Source of the DNA: Candidatus Dechloromonas phosphorivorans
Lineage (GTDB): Bacteria > Pseudomonadota > Gammaproteobacteria > Burkholderiales > Rhodocyclaceae
Direction: 5' to 3'
Assembly: GCA_016714975.1 (NCBI GenBank)
Contig: JADKBR010000003.1
Location: forward strand, 186,001 to 250,000
DNA length: 64,000 bases
The translations under genes and the position numbers were made by a program. The notes under the pieces are model-generated. The model did no database searches and was not told where the DNA came from. It was given only the letters and a program-made list of their open reading frames with translations. Below are positions 56,281 to 64,000 of this stretch, piece after piece (the stretch's first letter is position 1; each line of letters starts with the position of its first letter).

Positions 56281-58355
56281 ATGTTCACCCGTACCCGCCT
56301 GATCGCCGCGTGTTCCGTGTTTGCCTTCAACGCCGTCGCGGCCGATGCGCCGCAGCACTTTCACCCCAAGGGCAAGGCGCCCTCGACCTACACCGTCCAG
56401 ATGCAGGAAGAGGCGCGCAAGGTGCTGCCTTTCGCCGACAAGGCCGACTTCGACGACGCCAGGCGCGGCTTTGTCGCGGCACCGGCGTCCCGCGTCATCA
56501 AGGGTGCGGCCGGCAATGTCGTCTGGAACATGGGCAGCTACGACTGGCTGCTGCCGGAGAACAGCGGCGGCAAGGACTTCGACAGTATCCACCCCTCGCT
56601 GCAGCGCCAGGCACTGCTCAACATGCATTACGGCCTCTACGAGGTTCTCCCGGGCAAGATCTGGCAGATTCGCGGCTTCGACCTCTCCAACATCAGTTTC
56701 ATCAAGGGCAAGACTGGCTGGATCATTTTCGACGTCGGAACCACCCGGGAAACCGCCCGCGCCGCGCTGGACTTCGTCAACGAGAAACTCGGCAAGCGGC
56801 CTGTGGTTGCGGTCGTCTATTCGCATGCCCACGCCGACCATTTCGGCGGAATTCGCGGTGTCGTTGACGAGGCCGATGTCCGGAGCGGCAAGGTGAAGAT
56901 CATCGCCCCCGAGCATTTCATGGGGCATGCCGTCTCCGAGAACATTTACGCCGGCCCGGCCATGAACCGGCGCATTATTTACGCCTACGGCCTGCTGCTA
57001 CCGCACAACCCATTCGGGCATGTCGACCAGGCGATCGGCAAGACGGTCCCGTTCGGCGAAATCGGCCTGATCGAGCCGAATGTCATCGTCAGCAAGCCGA
57101 TCGAGTCGATGACGGTCGACGGCGTCCGCATGGTATTCCAGAACACGCCGGGCACCGAGGCGCCGGCCGAAATGAACACCTGGTTCCCCGACTGGAAGGT
57201 GTTCTGGGGCGCCGAGAACATCGTTGGCACCATCCACAACATCTACACGCTGCGCGGCGCCTTGATCCGCGACCCGCTGGAATGGTCCAAGAAGATCAAC
57301 GAGGCGCTCTACCGTTTCGGCAAGGATGCCGAGGTGATGTTTACGGCTCACACGTGGCCGCGTTTCGGCAATGCCCGCGTCGTGCAGGCGATGCGCGACC
57401 AGCGCGACGCCTACGCCAACCTGAACAACGCGGTGCTCCATCAGGCCAACAAGGGCGTAACGATCAACGAGATCCACAATGTCTACAAATTGCCGGCCAG
57501 CCTGCAGCAAAGCTGGGTGGCGCATAGCTACCATGGTTCGGAAGAGCACAACAGCCGTGCGGTGATCAATCGCTACATCGGCTACTGGGACGCCAATCCG
57601 GCCACCCTGATCCCGCTTTCACCGAAGGATTCGGCGCCCGAGTACGTCGCCATGATGGGCGGCAGCGAGAAGATTCTTGCCCGCGGCAAGCAGCTCTACG
57701 ACGAGGGAAAGTATCTGCTGGCCGTCGAATTGCTCAACAAGCTGGTCTATGCCGAACCGCAGAACCAGGCCGCCAAGGATCTGCTTGCCGACAACTTCGA
57801 GCAGGTAGGCTACCAGAAGGAAAGCGTCGCCCTCCGCAACAGTTTCCTCGCCGCTGCGCTCGACCTGCGCTCCGGCATGCCCAATCTGCCCAGTCCGAAA
57901 ACTGGCGGTCCGGACATGATCAAGGCACTGGCCACCGAACTATGGCTGGAGGGGCTGGCCATCCGTCTGGACACGCAGAAGGTGGGGATCTGAAGTTCAT
58001 CGCAAATTTCATCACGCCCGACAATGGCGAGAAGTTCGTCGTGGAGGTCAGCAATGGCACGATGACCAGCATCAAGGGTGAGCAGGTCGCCAAGCCCGAC
58101 TTCACGGTACGTATCAAGCGCAGCGAACTGGAATCGGTGATGGCCGGCAAGGCGCTGCTTGTCGATCTGCTGGGGCAGGGCAAGGCCGAGTTGATCGGCA
58201 ACCGCGACGTTTTTGACCGCTTCCGTGCCACACTGGCCACCTTCCCGGCCAACTTCGAGATCATGCCGGGGACGGCCAGTGCGGCAGTGGTGGCGCCTGC
58301 GCCAAAAGCCGACCCCTTGAAGCACCAGCCAGCGGCAGGTGGCCCTGGTCAGTAA
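56281..58355 (+). pseudogene. Alkyl/aryl-sulfatase (SdsA-like), frameshifted before its last domain
   Basis: The main frame (56281-57993, 570 codons) has a signal peptide (RLIAACSVFAFNAVAADA), the metallo-beta-lactamase motif SHAHADHFGG, ENIVGTIHN and AHTWPRFG, and the dimerisation region, as in SdsA1-type alkyl sulfatases that release alcohols from sulfate esters. It stops at 57993. The C-terminal SCP2-like domain (DLKFIANFITPDNGEKFVVE, LESVMAGKALLVDLLGQGKA, FEIMPGT) continues in another frame to 58355. A frameshift near 57984-57991 (CAGAAGGTGGGGATCTG) explains this. The truncated product may keep some activity; a sequencing error cannot be excluded. Confidence 0.82.
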
Positions 58356-58533
58356 GTGGCACGTCAGCGCGGTTCGGCTGGGTGCTTGTTTCCGGTCTGA
58401 TTGGAATGCACTCTGGGGAAGCGCTGACCTACTCAGGGCGGATTCAATTCTGAAGTGCAACACCTGCCGACCCCGGCTAATCAGCCATCGAGTGCAACCG
58501 CTCGACAGTGGCTTGCCCGTTGTCCGCGGTGCC

Positions 58534-60957
58534 CTATTTCGCTTCCAACTCGGCAATCAGCCGGTTCAGACCGGGGTTGCCCGGCAATATCTCCGCGAGT
58601 TGCTTCGCGTAGCGAAGGGCGGCTTGCCGGTCGCCGGTTTCACGGCTTATCGACAGTAGCGCACCGAGGATGTCGAGATCGTCGGGGTGTCGCTTGTTGG
58701 CGCTGCGCAGCAGGGCCAGCGCCTGCTCGCGCTTGCCAGCGGAATCGACCGCGATGGCATGGACGTAGGCATAGCGCGCGTTATCCGGGGCCAGCCTCGC
58801 CGCTTCGACGAATTCGTTAAGCGCTGCCGCCTTGTCGCCCTTGCGCGTCAACAGCAGCCCGAGAGAATGGTGCAAGTCGGCATCGCGCGGCAGCGCCGCC
58901 AGGCCCCGGCGCAACACCTTCTCCCCCTCCGGTTCGCGCCCGAGCTGGCGGAAGGCATCGGCAAGATTGACATAGGCGCCGGGAAAGCCCTTGTCGAGCG
59001 CGATGGAACGCTCGAAAGCGGCGATCGCCTCCTCTCCGCGTCCCTGCTGCAGGCGCAGATTGCCGAGGTTGACCTGGCCCGAAGGCCAGTCGGCCTCCAG
59101 CGCCAGGGCATGTTCATATTCCTGCATGGCGGCGGCACGGGCGGCGCGCTTGCCCTCCGGAATCCGGGCATCCGGTATGTCGGCGAGGAGGCGCGCCGCT
59201 TCGATGCGCACGCCGCGGACCGGGTCGGAGAGCAGCGGCGTACCACTGAGCACCCGGTTGGCTGGGTCAGCCCTGGCGATCATGCCCAGCGCGGCGATGC
59301 GCACCGAGGGGTCGGCATCCTGCAACAGCGCCCGCGCCGCCGCCAGCGTGCCGGGGTTGGTGTGGGGCTGCGCCAGCGTCGCGGCCGTCGCCCGGACGAT
59401 TGCCGGCGCCGCCGGGCTGGCAGCGAGTTCGAGCAGGCCGGGCAAGGCGCGCACGCCCTGCGTTTCGCCGGCGTGCAAGGTGCTGCCGTAGTGCGGGCGC
59501 TCCCGCCAGCTCTTGCCATACCACTGGTCCATGGCGCTGGCCGCCCACTGTGGCTTCTTGTCGGTGTGGCACTGGGTACAGGCGTTGGGGCTGCCCATCG
59601 CGATCGAGAGATCGGGGCGCGGGATGCGCAGGCTGTGATCCTGACGGGCGTGGATCACCATGTAGTTCTGCGTCGGCATGTGGCAGGTGACGCACTGTGC
59701 ACCCTTTCCGCCCGCCGCATGGAGGTGGTGTTTGGGCACGTCGAACTCGGCGGCGGCATGGCAGCGGGTGCACAGCGCATTGCCTTCGGCGCGCAGTTTC
59801 TGGCTGTGCGGTTCGTGGCAATCCATGCAGGTGACGCCATTCTGGTGCATCTTGCTTTGCAGGAACGAGGCCCAGACATAAACCTCCTCGCGCTGCTGGC
59901 CGTCGGCATGGTAGTTGGGTGCAGTGAGCATCGCCAGGCGATGGCTGTCTTCCAGCGGCGCACCGGGGGTCCGGTCTTCGCTCAGAGTCGAGCGGCGGGC
60001 ATGGCAGGCGGCGCAACTGTTCATGCCGGCAGGATCTGCCGGCTTGTCGCGCACGGCAAATTTCGCTGTGTCGCTCGGGAATTTCCAGGCTTCGTTCCAG
60101 CGGCTTTGCAGTGAGGGCATGCCCTTGTTGTCACCGGCGCCATACGGCGGCTTGGCCTGCCTGGCCCAGTCGACGTGAGCGGATGCCGGGCCGTGGCAGG
60201 TTTCGCAGGCGACGTTGATTTCGCTGAACGTCGTCTTGTAGGTCTGGCTGGCCGCGTCGTAGCCCTTGTGCAGATTGGTCGAATGGCACTCGGCGCACTG
60301 CAGGGCCCAGTTGTGGTAGACGCCCGTCCAGTGCAGGGGATCCCTGTAGTCCGTCTTCTGTTTGGGATAAAGATGGAACCAGCGCTGGCCGCCTTCGCTT
60401 TTCGGACGGGAATCCCAGGCAATCGGCAGCGCCTGGTAACGTCCGCCCGGAAACGGGATCAGATACTGCTGCAGCGGATACAGCCCGAAGGTGTAAGCGA
60501 CTTCGTAGTCGGCCAGTTTGCCGTCCGGGCCATCGGTGCGCACCATGAACCTGTCGCCGCGTTTGAAGAAGGTGGACTCGACGCCATCCTTCTTGAACTT
60601 CGCGTTGGCAAAGTCGCCGAGCACGCTGGTCGCCGTGGCTTCCTGCATTGCCAGTTGGTGGTGCGAACCTGACCACAACTTGAATTCGCTCTCGTGGCAG
60701 GTCCTGCAGGTCTCGGCGCCGACATAGGTGGCGGGGACGCTCGGTGGCACGGCGTTTGACGCGACGGGGGGGGCCGCAAAAGACGTGGCGGCCGGTGCCG
60801 ATACGGGGGCCGAGGACACGAAAAACAGCATCGCGACGCCAATCAACACAGCGAGCACCAAGCCGGCAACCATGAAGCGCTTGCCGCGCGGCTTCGGAGC
60901 CTCGGGGTTTGACGGCATCGGGGCGGGCTTGCCCTTGGGTGTTGGTCTTCGGGTCAT
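58534..60957 (-). CDS. Octaheme c-type cytochrome with TPR repeats
   Basis: About 807 residues. An N-terminal membrane anchor (AGLVLAVLIGVAMLFFVSSA) is followed by eight CxxCH heme sites: CRTCH, CAECH, CETCH, CAACH, CMDCH, CTRCH, CVTCH, CTQCH, all within about residues 90-460. HEAT-like repeats at about 480-600 and TPR repeats at about 615-807 follow. It probably works as a periplasmic electron-transfer protein on a scaffold. The start at 60957 is ATG; a TTG at 61020 also exists. No neighbour suggests its partner. Confidence 0.9.
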   Translation of the reverse strand: MTRRPTPKGKPAPMPSNPEAPKPRGKRFMVAGLVLAVLIGVAMLFFVSSAPVSAPAATSFAAPPVASNAVPPSVPATYVGAETCRTCHESEFKLWSGSHHQLAMQEATATSVLGDFANAKFKKDGVESTFFKRGDRFMVRTDGPDGKLADYEVAYTFGLYPLQQYLIPFPGGRYQALPIAWDSRPKSEGGQRWFHLYPKQKTDYRDPLHWTGVYHNWALQCAECHSTNLHKGYDAASQTYKTTFSEINVACETCHGPASAHVDWARQAKPPYGAGDNKGMPSLQSRWNEAWKFPSDTAKFAVRDKPADPAGMNSCAACHARRSTLSEDRTPGAPLEDSHRLAMLTAPNYHADGQQREEVYVWASFLQSKMHQNGVTCMDCHEPHSQKLRAEGNALCTRCHAAAEFDVPKHHLHAAGGKGAQCVTCHMPTQNYMVIHARQDHSLRIPRPDLSIAMGSPNACTQCHTDKKPQWAASAMDQWYGKSWRERPHYGSTLHAGETQGVRALPGLLELAASPAAPAIVRATAATLAQPHTNPGTLAAARALLQDADPSVRIAALGMIARADPANRVLSGTPLLSDPVRGVRIEAARLLADIPDARIPEGKRAARAAAMQEYEHALALEADWPSGQVNLGNLRLQQGRGEEAIAAFERSIALDKGFPGAYVNLADAFRQLGREPEGEKVLRRGLAALPRDADLHHSLGLLLTRKGDKAAALNEFVEAARLAPDNARYAYVHAIAVDSAGKREQALALLRSANKRHPDDLDILGALLSISRETGDRQAALRYAKQLAEILPGNPGLNRLIAELEAK

Positions 60958-61333
60958 CTGTGCGCGTCTTGAGGTGGGCGGTTCGAACTTCTTGTCAGGG
61001 CGGAGGGATACGCTCGTCAAACCGAATAGTAAGTCGATTCAGCACCACTCTCCATTGATGTCCGACAACCAGCGCATAACAGACCCGATCGGCGTGGCAG
61101 TCCACCTCCGCGACCTTCAATAAACGGCCAGCCCATGCCCGCATCGCAGCTGCCAGCCCCGGTTCGGCTCCAGAAGGCTCCGGTTGCGGTCAACCGCCAT
61201 GGACACCGGAATTCGCTGCCAATCCAAGCCCGGTCGGCCACTGGCAACTTCCCACAACATGCCCCAAGCGATCAGGCCGCGACCGGCTCAAGACTGACAA
61301 CAAATCACCGATCCGGGAACCCGCGCACGGACT
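60958..61333. other. Intergenic region, nothing recognised
   Basis: About 375 bases between the octaheme cytochrome start and the thioesterase stop. The 5' part must carry the cytochrome's promoter. Only weak open frames occur; no repeat was found. Confidence 0.5.
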
Positions 61334-61768
61334 TCACTGCTTCGGCCACAGGATCATCTGCGTGCAGCGAAACAGCGCGAGCTTGCGCCCGCTGGCCTCG
61401 TCGGTGACCACGGCATCCCAGACCTGCGTGGTGCGCCCCAGGTGCTGCGCCGTCGCCACGCAGGCGATGCTGCCGTCCCTGACCGTGCCCAGATGATTGC
61501 TCTTGAGCTCGATGGTGGTGAACGACTGGGCGCCCTCGGGCAGGTGAGCCAGGGTCGCATAGCCGCACGCCGTGTCGGCCAGGGCGACGACGCTGGCCGC
61601 ATGCAGGAATTCGTTGGGCGCGACATGCAGCTTCCTGACCGGCATCCGGCTGGTCAGGGTATTCGGGGCGAGTTCGATGATCTCGATGCCCAGGTAGCCC
61701 GGCAGGTATTCGCTGCCGCGCTCGTTGAGAACCTCGATCGAAATCCCGGGGCGCAGAATGCTCATCAT
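61334..61768 (-). CDS. PaaI-type hotdog thioesterase
   Basis: A 144-residue acyl-CoA thioesterase of the hotdog fold. The active-site helix region reads FLHAASVVALADTACGYAT, with an ASN/Asp-containing motif as in PaaI-like enzymes, and the strand end LFRCTQMILWPK matches. It lies 14 bases after the MFS gene on the same strand, so both probably share a transcript. The substrate is unknown. Confidence 0.9.
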   Translation of the reverse strand: MMSILRPGISIEVLNERGSEYLPGYLGIEIIELAPNTLTSRMPVRKLHVAPNEFLHAASVVALADTACGYATLAHLPEGAQSFTTIELKSNHLGTVRDGSIACVATAQHLGRTTQVWDAVVTDEASGRKLALFRCTQMILWPKQ

Positions 61769-61782
61769 TCATTCTCCTTTTG

Positions 61783-62997
61783 TCAGGCTTGGGCCAGCGC
61801 TCGGGCCACCGGCGCTTCGCGAATCGGCAGGTTGATAAGGGCGGCAGCGGCGGCGAGCGCCATGTCGGCGTACCACATCCAGCCGAAGTCGCCGAAGCGG
61901 ACAATCACCACGCCGCCCACGTAGGCGCCGAGAAAACCGCCGATCTGGTGGCTCAGCAGGGTGAGCCCGAACAGGGTGGCGAGGTAGCGGATGCCGAACA
62001 GCTTGCCGACGATGGCGGCGGTCGGCGGCACGGTGGCCAGCCAGGTAAAGCCTAGGCCGGCGGCGAACAGGTAGAAGTTCAGTTCGGTCCGCGGCAACAG
62101 CAGGTAGAGCCCGATCAGCACGGCGCGCGAGCCGTACATGGCGGCCAGCACGTACTTGCTGCGATAGCGCGAGATGCACGAGCCGGCGTAAAGGCTGCCA
62201 AAGATGTTGGCCAGCCCGATGATGGCCAGCGACCAACTGGCCACCGATGGCGGCAGCCCGCACAGATTCACTTCGCCCGGCAGGTGGGTCACCAGGAAGG
62301 CGATATGGAAGCCGCAGGTGAAGAACCCCGCATGCAACAACAGGTAGCTGCGATCCTTCATCGCGCCGCCGACGGTCTTCAGCACGCCGGCGTCATGCTC
62401 GGCATGCCTGACCGGCCCTTCCGCCGGCCTGGTCAGCCTGCCGACCAGCGGCAGCGCGGCCAGCGTCATCACCGCCATCGCCCACATCGCGCCCATCCAG
62501 CCCACCGACTGGATCAGCTTTTGCAGGATCGGCGCGAAGACGAACTGGCCGAACGAGCCGCCGGCGTTGATCACGCCCGAGGCGGCGCCACGCGCCTCGA
62601 GGGGCAGCCGCTGCGCCGCGGCGCCGATCAGCACCGAAAAGCTGCCGGCGCCCGAACCCATCGCGGAGAGCAGGCCGAGCGAGACGACCAGCCCGAAGCC
62701 GCTATCCATGAAGGGCGTCACGGCGCTGCCCAGCGCCATCACCAGCAGGCCGCCGACGAGCACGGTACGCGGGCCGAACCGGTCGGCCACCGCCCCGGCC
62801 ACCGGCTGGATTGCCCCCCAGGTAAATTGCCCGATCGCCAGCGCCAGGCTGATCGTGGCGATGCCGAGGCCGGTCGTCGCATCGAGCGGACCGACGAACA
62901 GGCCCAGCGACTGGCGCGCCCCCATGGTCACCATCAGGATGCCGGCGGCGGCGAGCGTCGTGACCAGAATGTCGGGTCGGCCTAATGTACGCAACAT
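61783..62997 (-). CDS. MFS transporter
   Basis: A 404-residue protein with about twelve hydrophobic segments; the GADRFGPRTVLVGGLLVMAL-like loop (VADRFGPRTVLVG) between helices 2 and 3 is the MFS hallmark. No clear substrate is suggested. Divergent from a LysR regulator and followed by the thioesterase, so it is likely controlled by that regulator. Confidence 0.9.
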   Translation of the reverse strand: MLRTLGRPDILVTTLAAAGILMVTMGARQSLGLFVGPLDATTGLGIATISLALAIGQFTWGAIQPVAGAVADRFGPRTVLVGGLLVMALGSAVTPFMDSGFGLVVSLGLLSAMGSGAGSFSVLIGAAAQRLPLEARGAASGVINAGGSFGQFVFAPILQKLIQSVGWMGAMWAMAVMTLAALPLVGRLTRPAEGPVRHAEHDAGVLKTVGGAMKDRSYLLLHAGFFTCGFHIAFLVTHLPGEVNLCGLPPSVASWSLAIIGLANIFGSLYAGSCISRYRSKYVLAAMYGSRAVLIGLYLLLPRTELNFYLFAAGLGFTWLATVPPTAAIVGKLFGIRYLATLFGLTLLSHQIGGFLGAYVGGVVIVRFGDFGWMWYADMALAAAAALINLPIREAPVARALAQA

Positions 62998-63040
62998 GTC
63001 GAGTTTTCCCGATCGATGGTTCGCTGGTGAAGATGTCGGG

Positions 63041-63052
63041 CAACTATAGTTG
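63041..63052. promoter_or_regulatory. Palindrome in the MFS/lysR divergent promoter
   Basis: CAACTATAGTTG, a perfect 12-bp palindrome containing a T-N11-A type spacing nearby, centred 50 bases from each gene start. A plausible LysR-type site. Confidence 0.5.
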
Positions 63053-63100
63053 TCAAGATCGTTGGCAAACAGCCCATAATTGGCGCCATGGCGTCAACGG

Positions 63101-64000
63101 ATGATTGACAACGTGGCATGGCTCGGCAGTTGGGACAGTTTCGTCAAGGTCGTCGAAAGCGGCAGCATGGCCGCCGCCGCGCGCCGGCTGGACTGCACGC
63201 GGGCGCAGGTCAGCAAGCAGATTGCCGAACTCGAGCGGGCGTTCGGGGTGCGCCTTTTCGAGCGTTCGACGCGCAAGCTCAACCTGACCCCCTCCGGCGA
63301 GGTCTTCCATCAACACGCGCTGCGGGCGCTGGAAGCGATCCACGGCGCCGAGGTCGCCGTCAGGAACCTCGGCGATGCGCCACGCGGCGTTCTGCGGGTC
63401 AGCGCCTCGATCACCTTCGGGCGAATGTACATCGCCCCGCTGCTGCCGCAGGTCGTCGCCAAATATCCCGAGCTGAGCTGCGAACTGGTGCTGACCGACG
63501 CCCTCGTCGATCTCGTCGAGGACAACATCGATCTCGCGCTGCGGCTGACCAAGGCGCCGCCCGAAGATGCCGTGGCCAGGAAGCTGGTCCATATGAAACG
63601 GGTGATCTGCGGAACGCCGGCCTACTTTGCCGCGCGCGGCGAACCGCGAACGCCGCATGACCTTGCCCACCACACCTGCTTCAGCCTCATGCTGCCCGAC
63701 GACGGCCGGGTCTGGCGACTGATCGACGGCGCAGGCGAAGAATTCACCATCCCGGTCAGCAGCAAGTTCAACTTCAACAACGTCGACTGCATTCTCGATG
63801 CCGTACTCGCCGGGCACGGCCTGGCCATATTGCCGACCTACCTGTGCGGCCCGGCACTGGCGCACGGCACCCTGAAGACCGTCTTCGACGATCTGGAGCC
63901 AATCAGCAGCATCGGCCGCTATCTCTACGCCTGCTATACGCCCAACCGGGTCCGCGTGCCCAAGGTCCGGGTCTTCCTTGCCGAACTGGAAGAGACCTTC
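63101..64000 (+). CDS. LysR-family transcriptional regulator, truncated by the window end
   Basis: At least 300 residues with no stop before the edge. The N-terminal winged helix (SWDSFVKVVESGSMAAAARR, then RAQVSKQIAELERAFGVRLF) and a substrate-binding region (RGVLRVSASITFGRMYIAPL) are intact. The start ATG at 63101 gives MIDNVAWLGSW. Divergent from the MFS gene; probable regulator of the MFS-thioesterase pair. Confidence 0.93.
   Translation, partial: MIDNVAWLGSWDSFVKVVESGSMAAAARRLDCTRAQVSKQIAELERAFGVRLFERSTRKLNLTPSGEVFHQHALRALEAIHGAEVAVRNLGDAPRGVLRVSASITFGRMYIAPLLPQVVAKYPELSCELVLTDALVDLVEDNIDLALRLTKAPPEDAVARKLVHMKRVICGTPAYFAARGEPRTPHDLAHHTCFSLMLPDDGRVWRLIDGAGEEFTIPVSSKFNFNNVDCILDAVLAGHGLAILPTYLCGPALAHGTLKTVFDDLEPISSIGRYLYACYTPNRVRVPKVRVFLAELEETF

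Overview
The window is a GC-rich bacterial chromosome segment. A complete rRNA operon, the gene orders (glyQ-glyS-gmhB-plsC, miaB-phoH-ybeY-lnt, rplM-rpsI, a PHA synthase) and the protein sequences fit a betaproteobacterium of the Rhodocyclales type (Dechloromonas/Azonexus-like). That placement is inference from sequence resemblance; no search was run. No CRISPR array, prophage or replication origin was seen.

Layout. 1-5.4 kb is accessory. It holds the start of a DJ-1/PfpI-like gene, an intact IS630-family element, a 7Fe ferredoxin with a His-rich periplasmic protein, an FNR-type promoter driving DUF3079, Cys-rich and PAS proteins, and a Fic/HTH pair (mobile mystery proteins B/A) with a strong operator-like palindrome. 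5.6-13.3 kb is a signalling block: a PAS kinase with a NarL-type regulator, a lone Tat-type UrtA urea-binding protein, a LuxR-type regulator, and a 1143-residue NCS1 permease fused to a hybrid histidine kinase. 13.5-26.5 kb is housekeeping: gloA, ygjP-like, plsC, gmhB, glyS, glyQ, a lytic transglycosylase, a GAF protein, lnt, a wrecked corC, ybeY, phoH, miaB, tRNA-Met, msrA. 26.5-32.1 kb is the minus-strand rRNA operon (16S, tRNA-Ile, tRNA-Ala, 23S, 5S) with promoter, boxA sites and terminator.

32.1-42.1 kb continues with tyrS, erpA, rpsI, rplM, an OsmC-like gene, coq7, a CNP1-like gene, rppH, proS, a second lytic transglycosylase, ffh and a ccsA/ypjD-like gene. 42.1-43.5 kb is an IS3-family element whose orfB is frameshifted, with a long palindrome near its right end. 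43.6-50.3 kb holds envelope proteins, a CoA-transferase, an RNA methyltransferase, a HemJ/CopD-like protein, an epimerase and a ferredoxin-type reductase. 50.4-52.1 kb is a HipBA-like module with its operator. 52.2-61 kb carries phaC, a decayed outer-membrane protein gene, a GMC oxidoreductase, a frameshifted alkyl-sulfatase gene and an octaheme TPR cytochrome. The end holds a thioesterase, an MFS transporter and a divergent LysR regulator that runs off the window.

The most notable points are the permease-kinase beside UrtA, the FNR-controlled small-protein operon, the Fic/HTH operator, and four independently broken genes (corC, an outer-membrane protein, the alkyl sulfatase, IS3 orfB).
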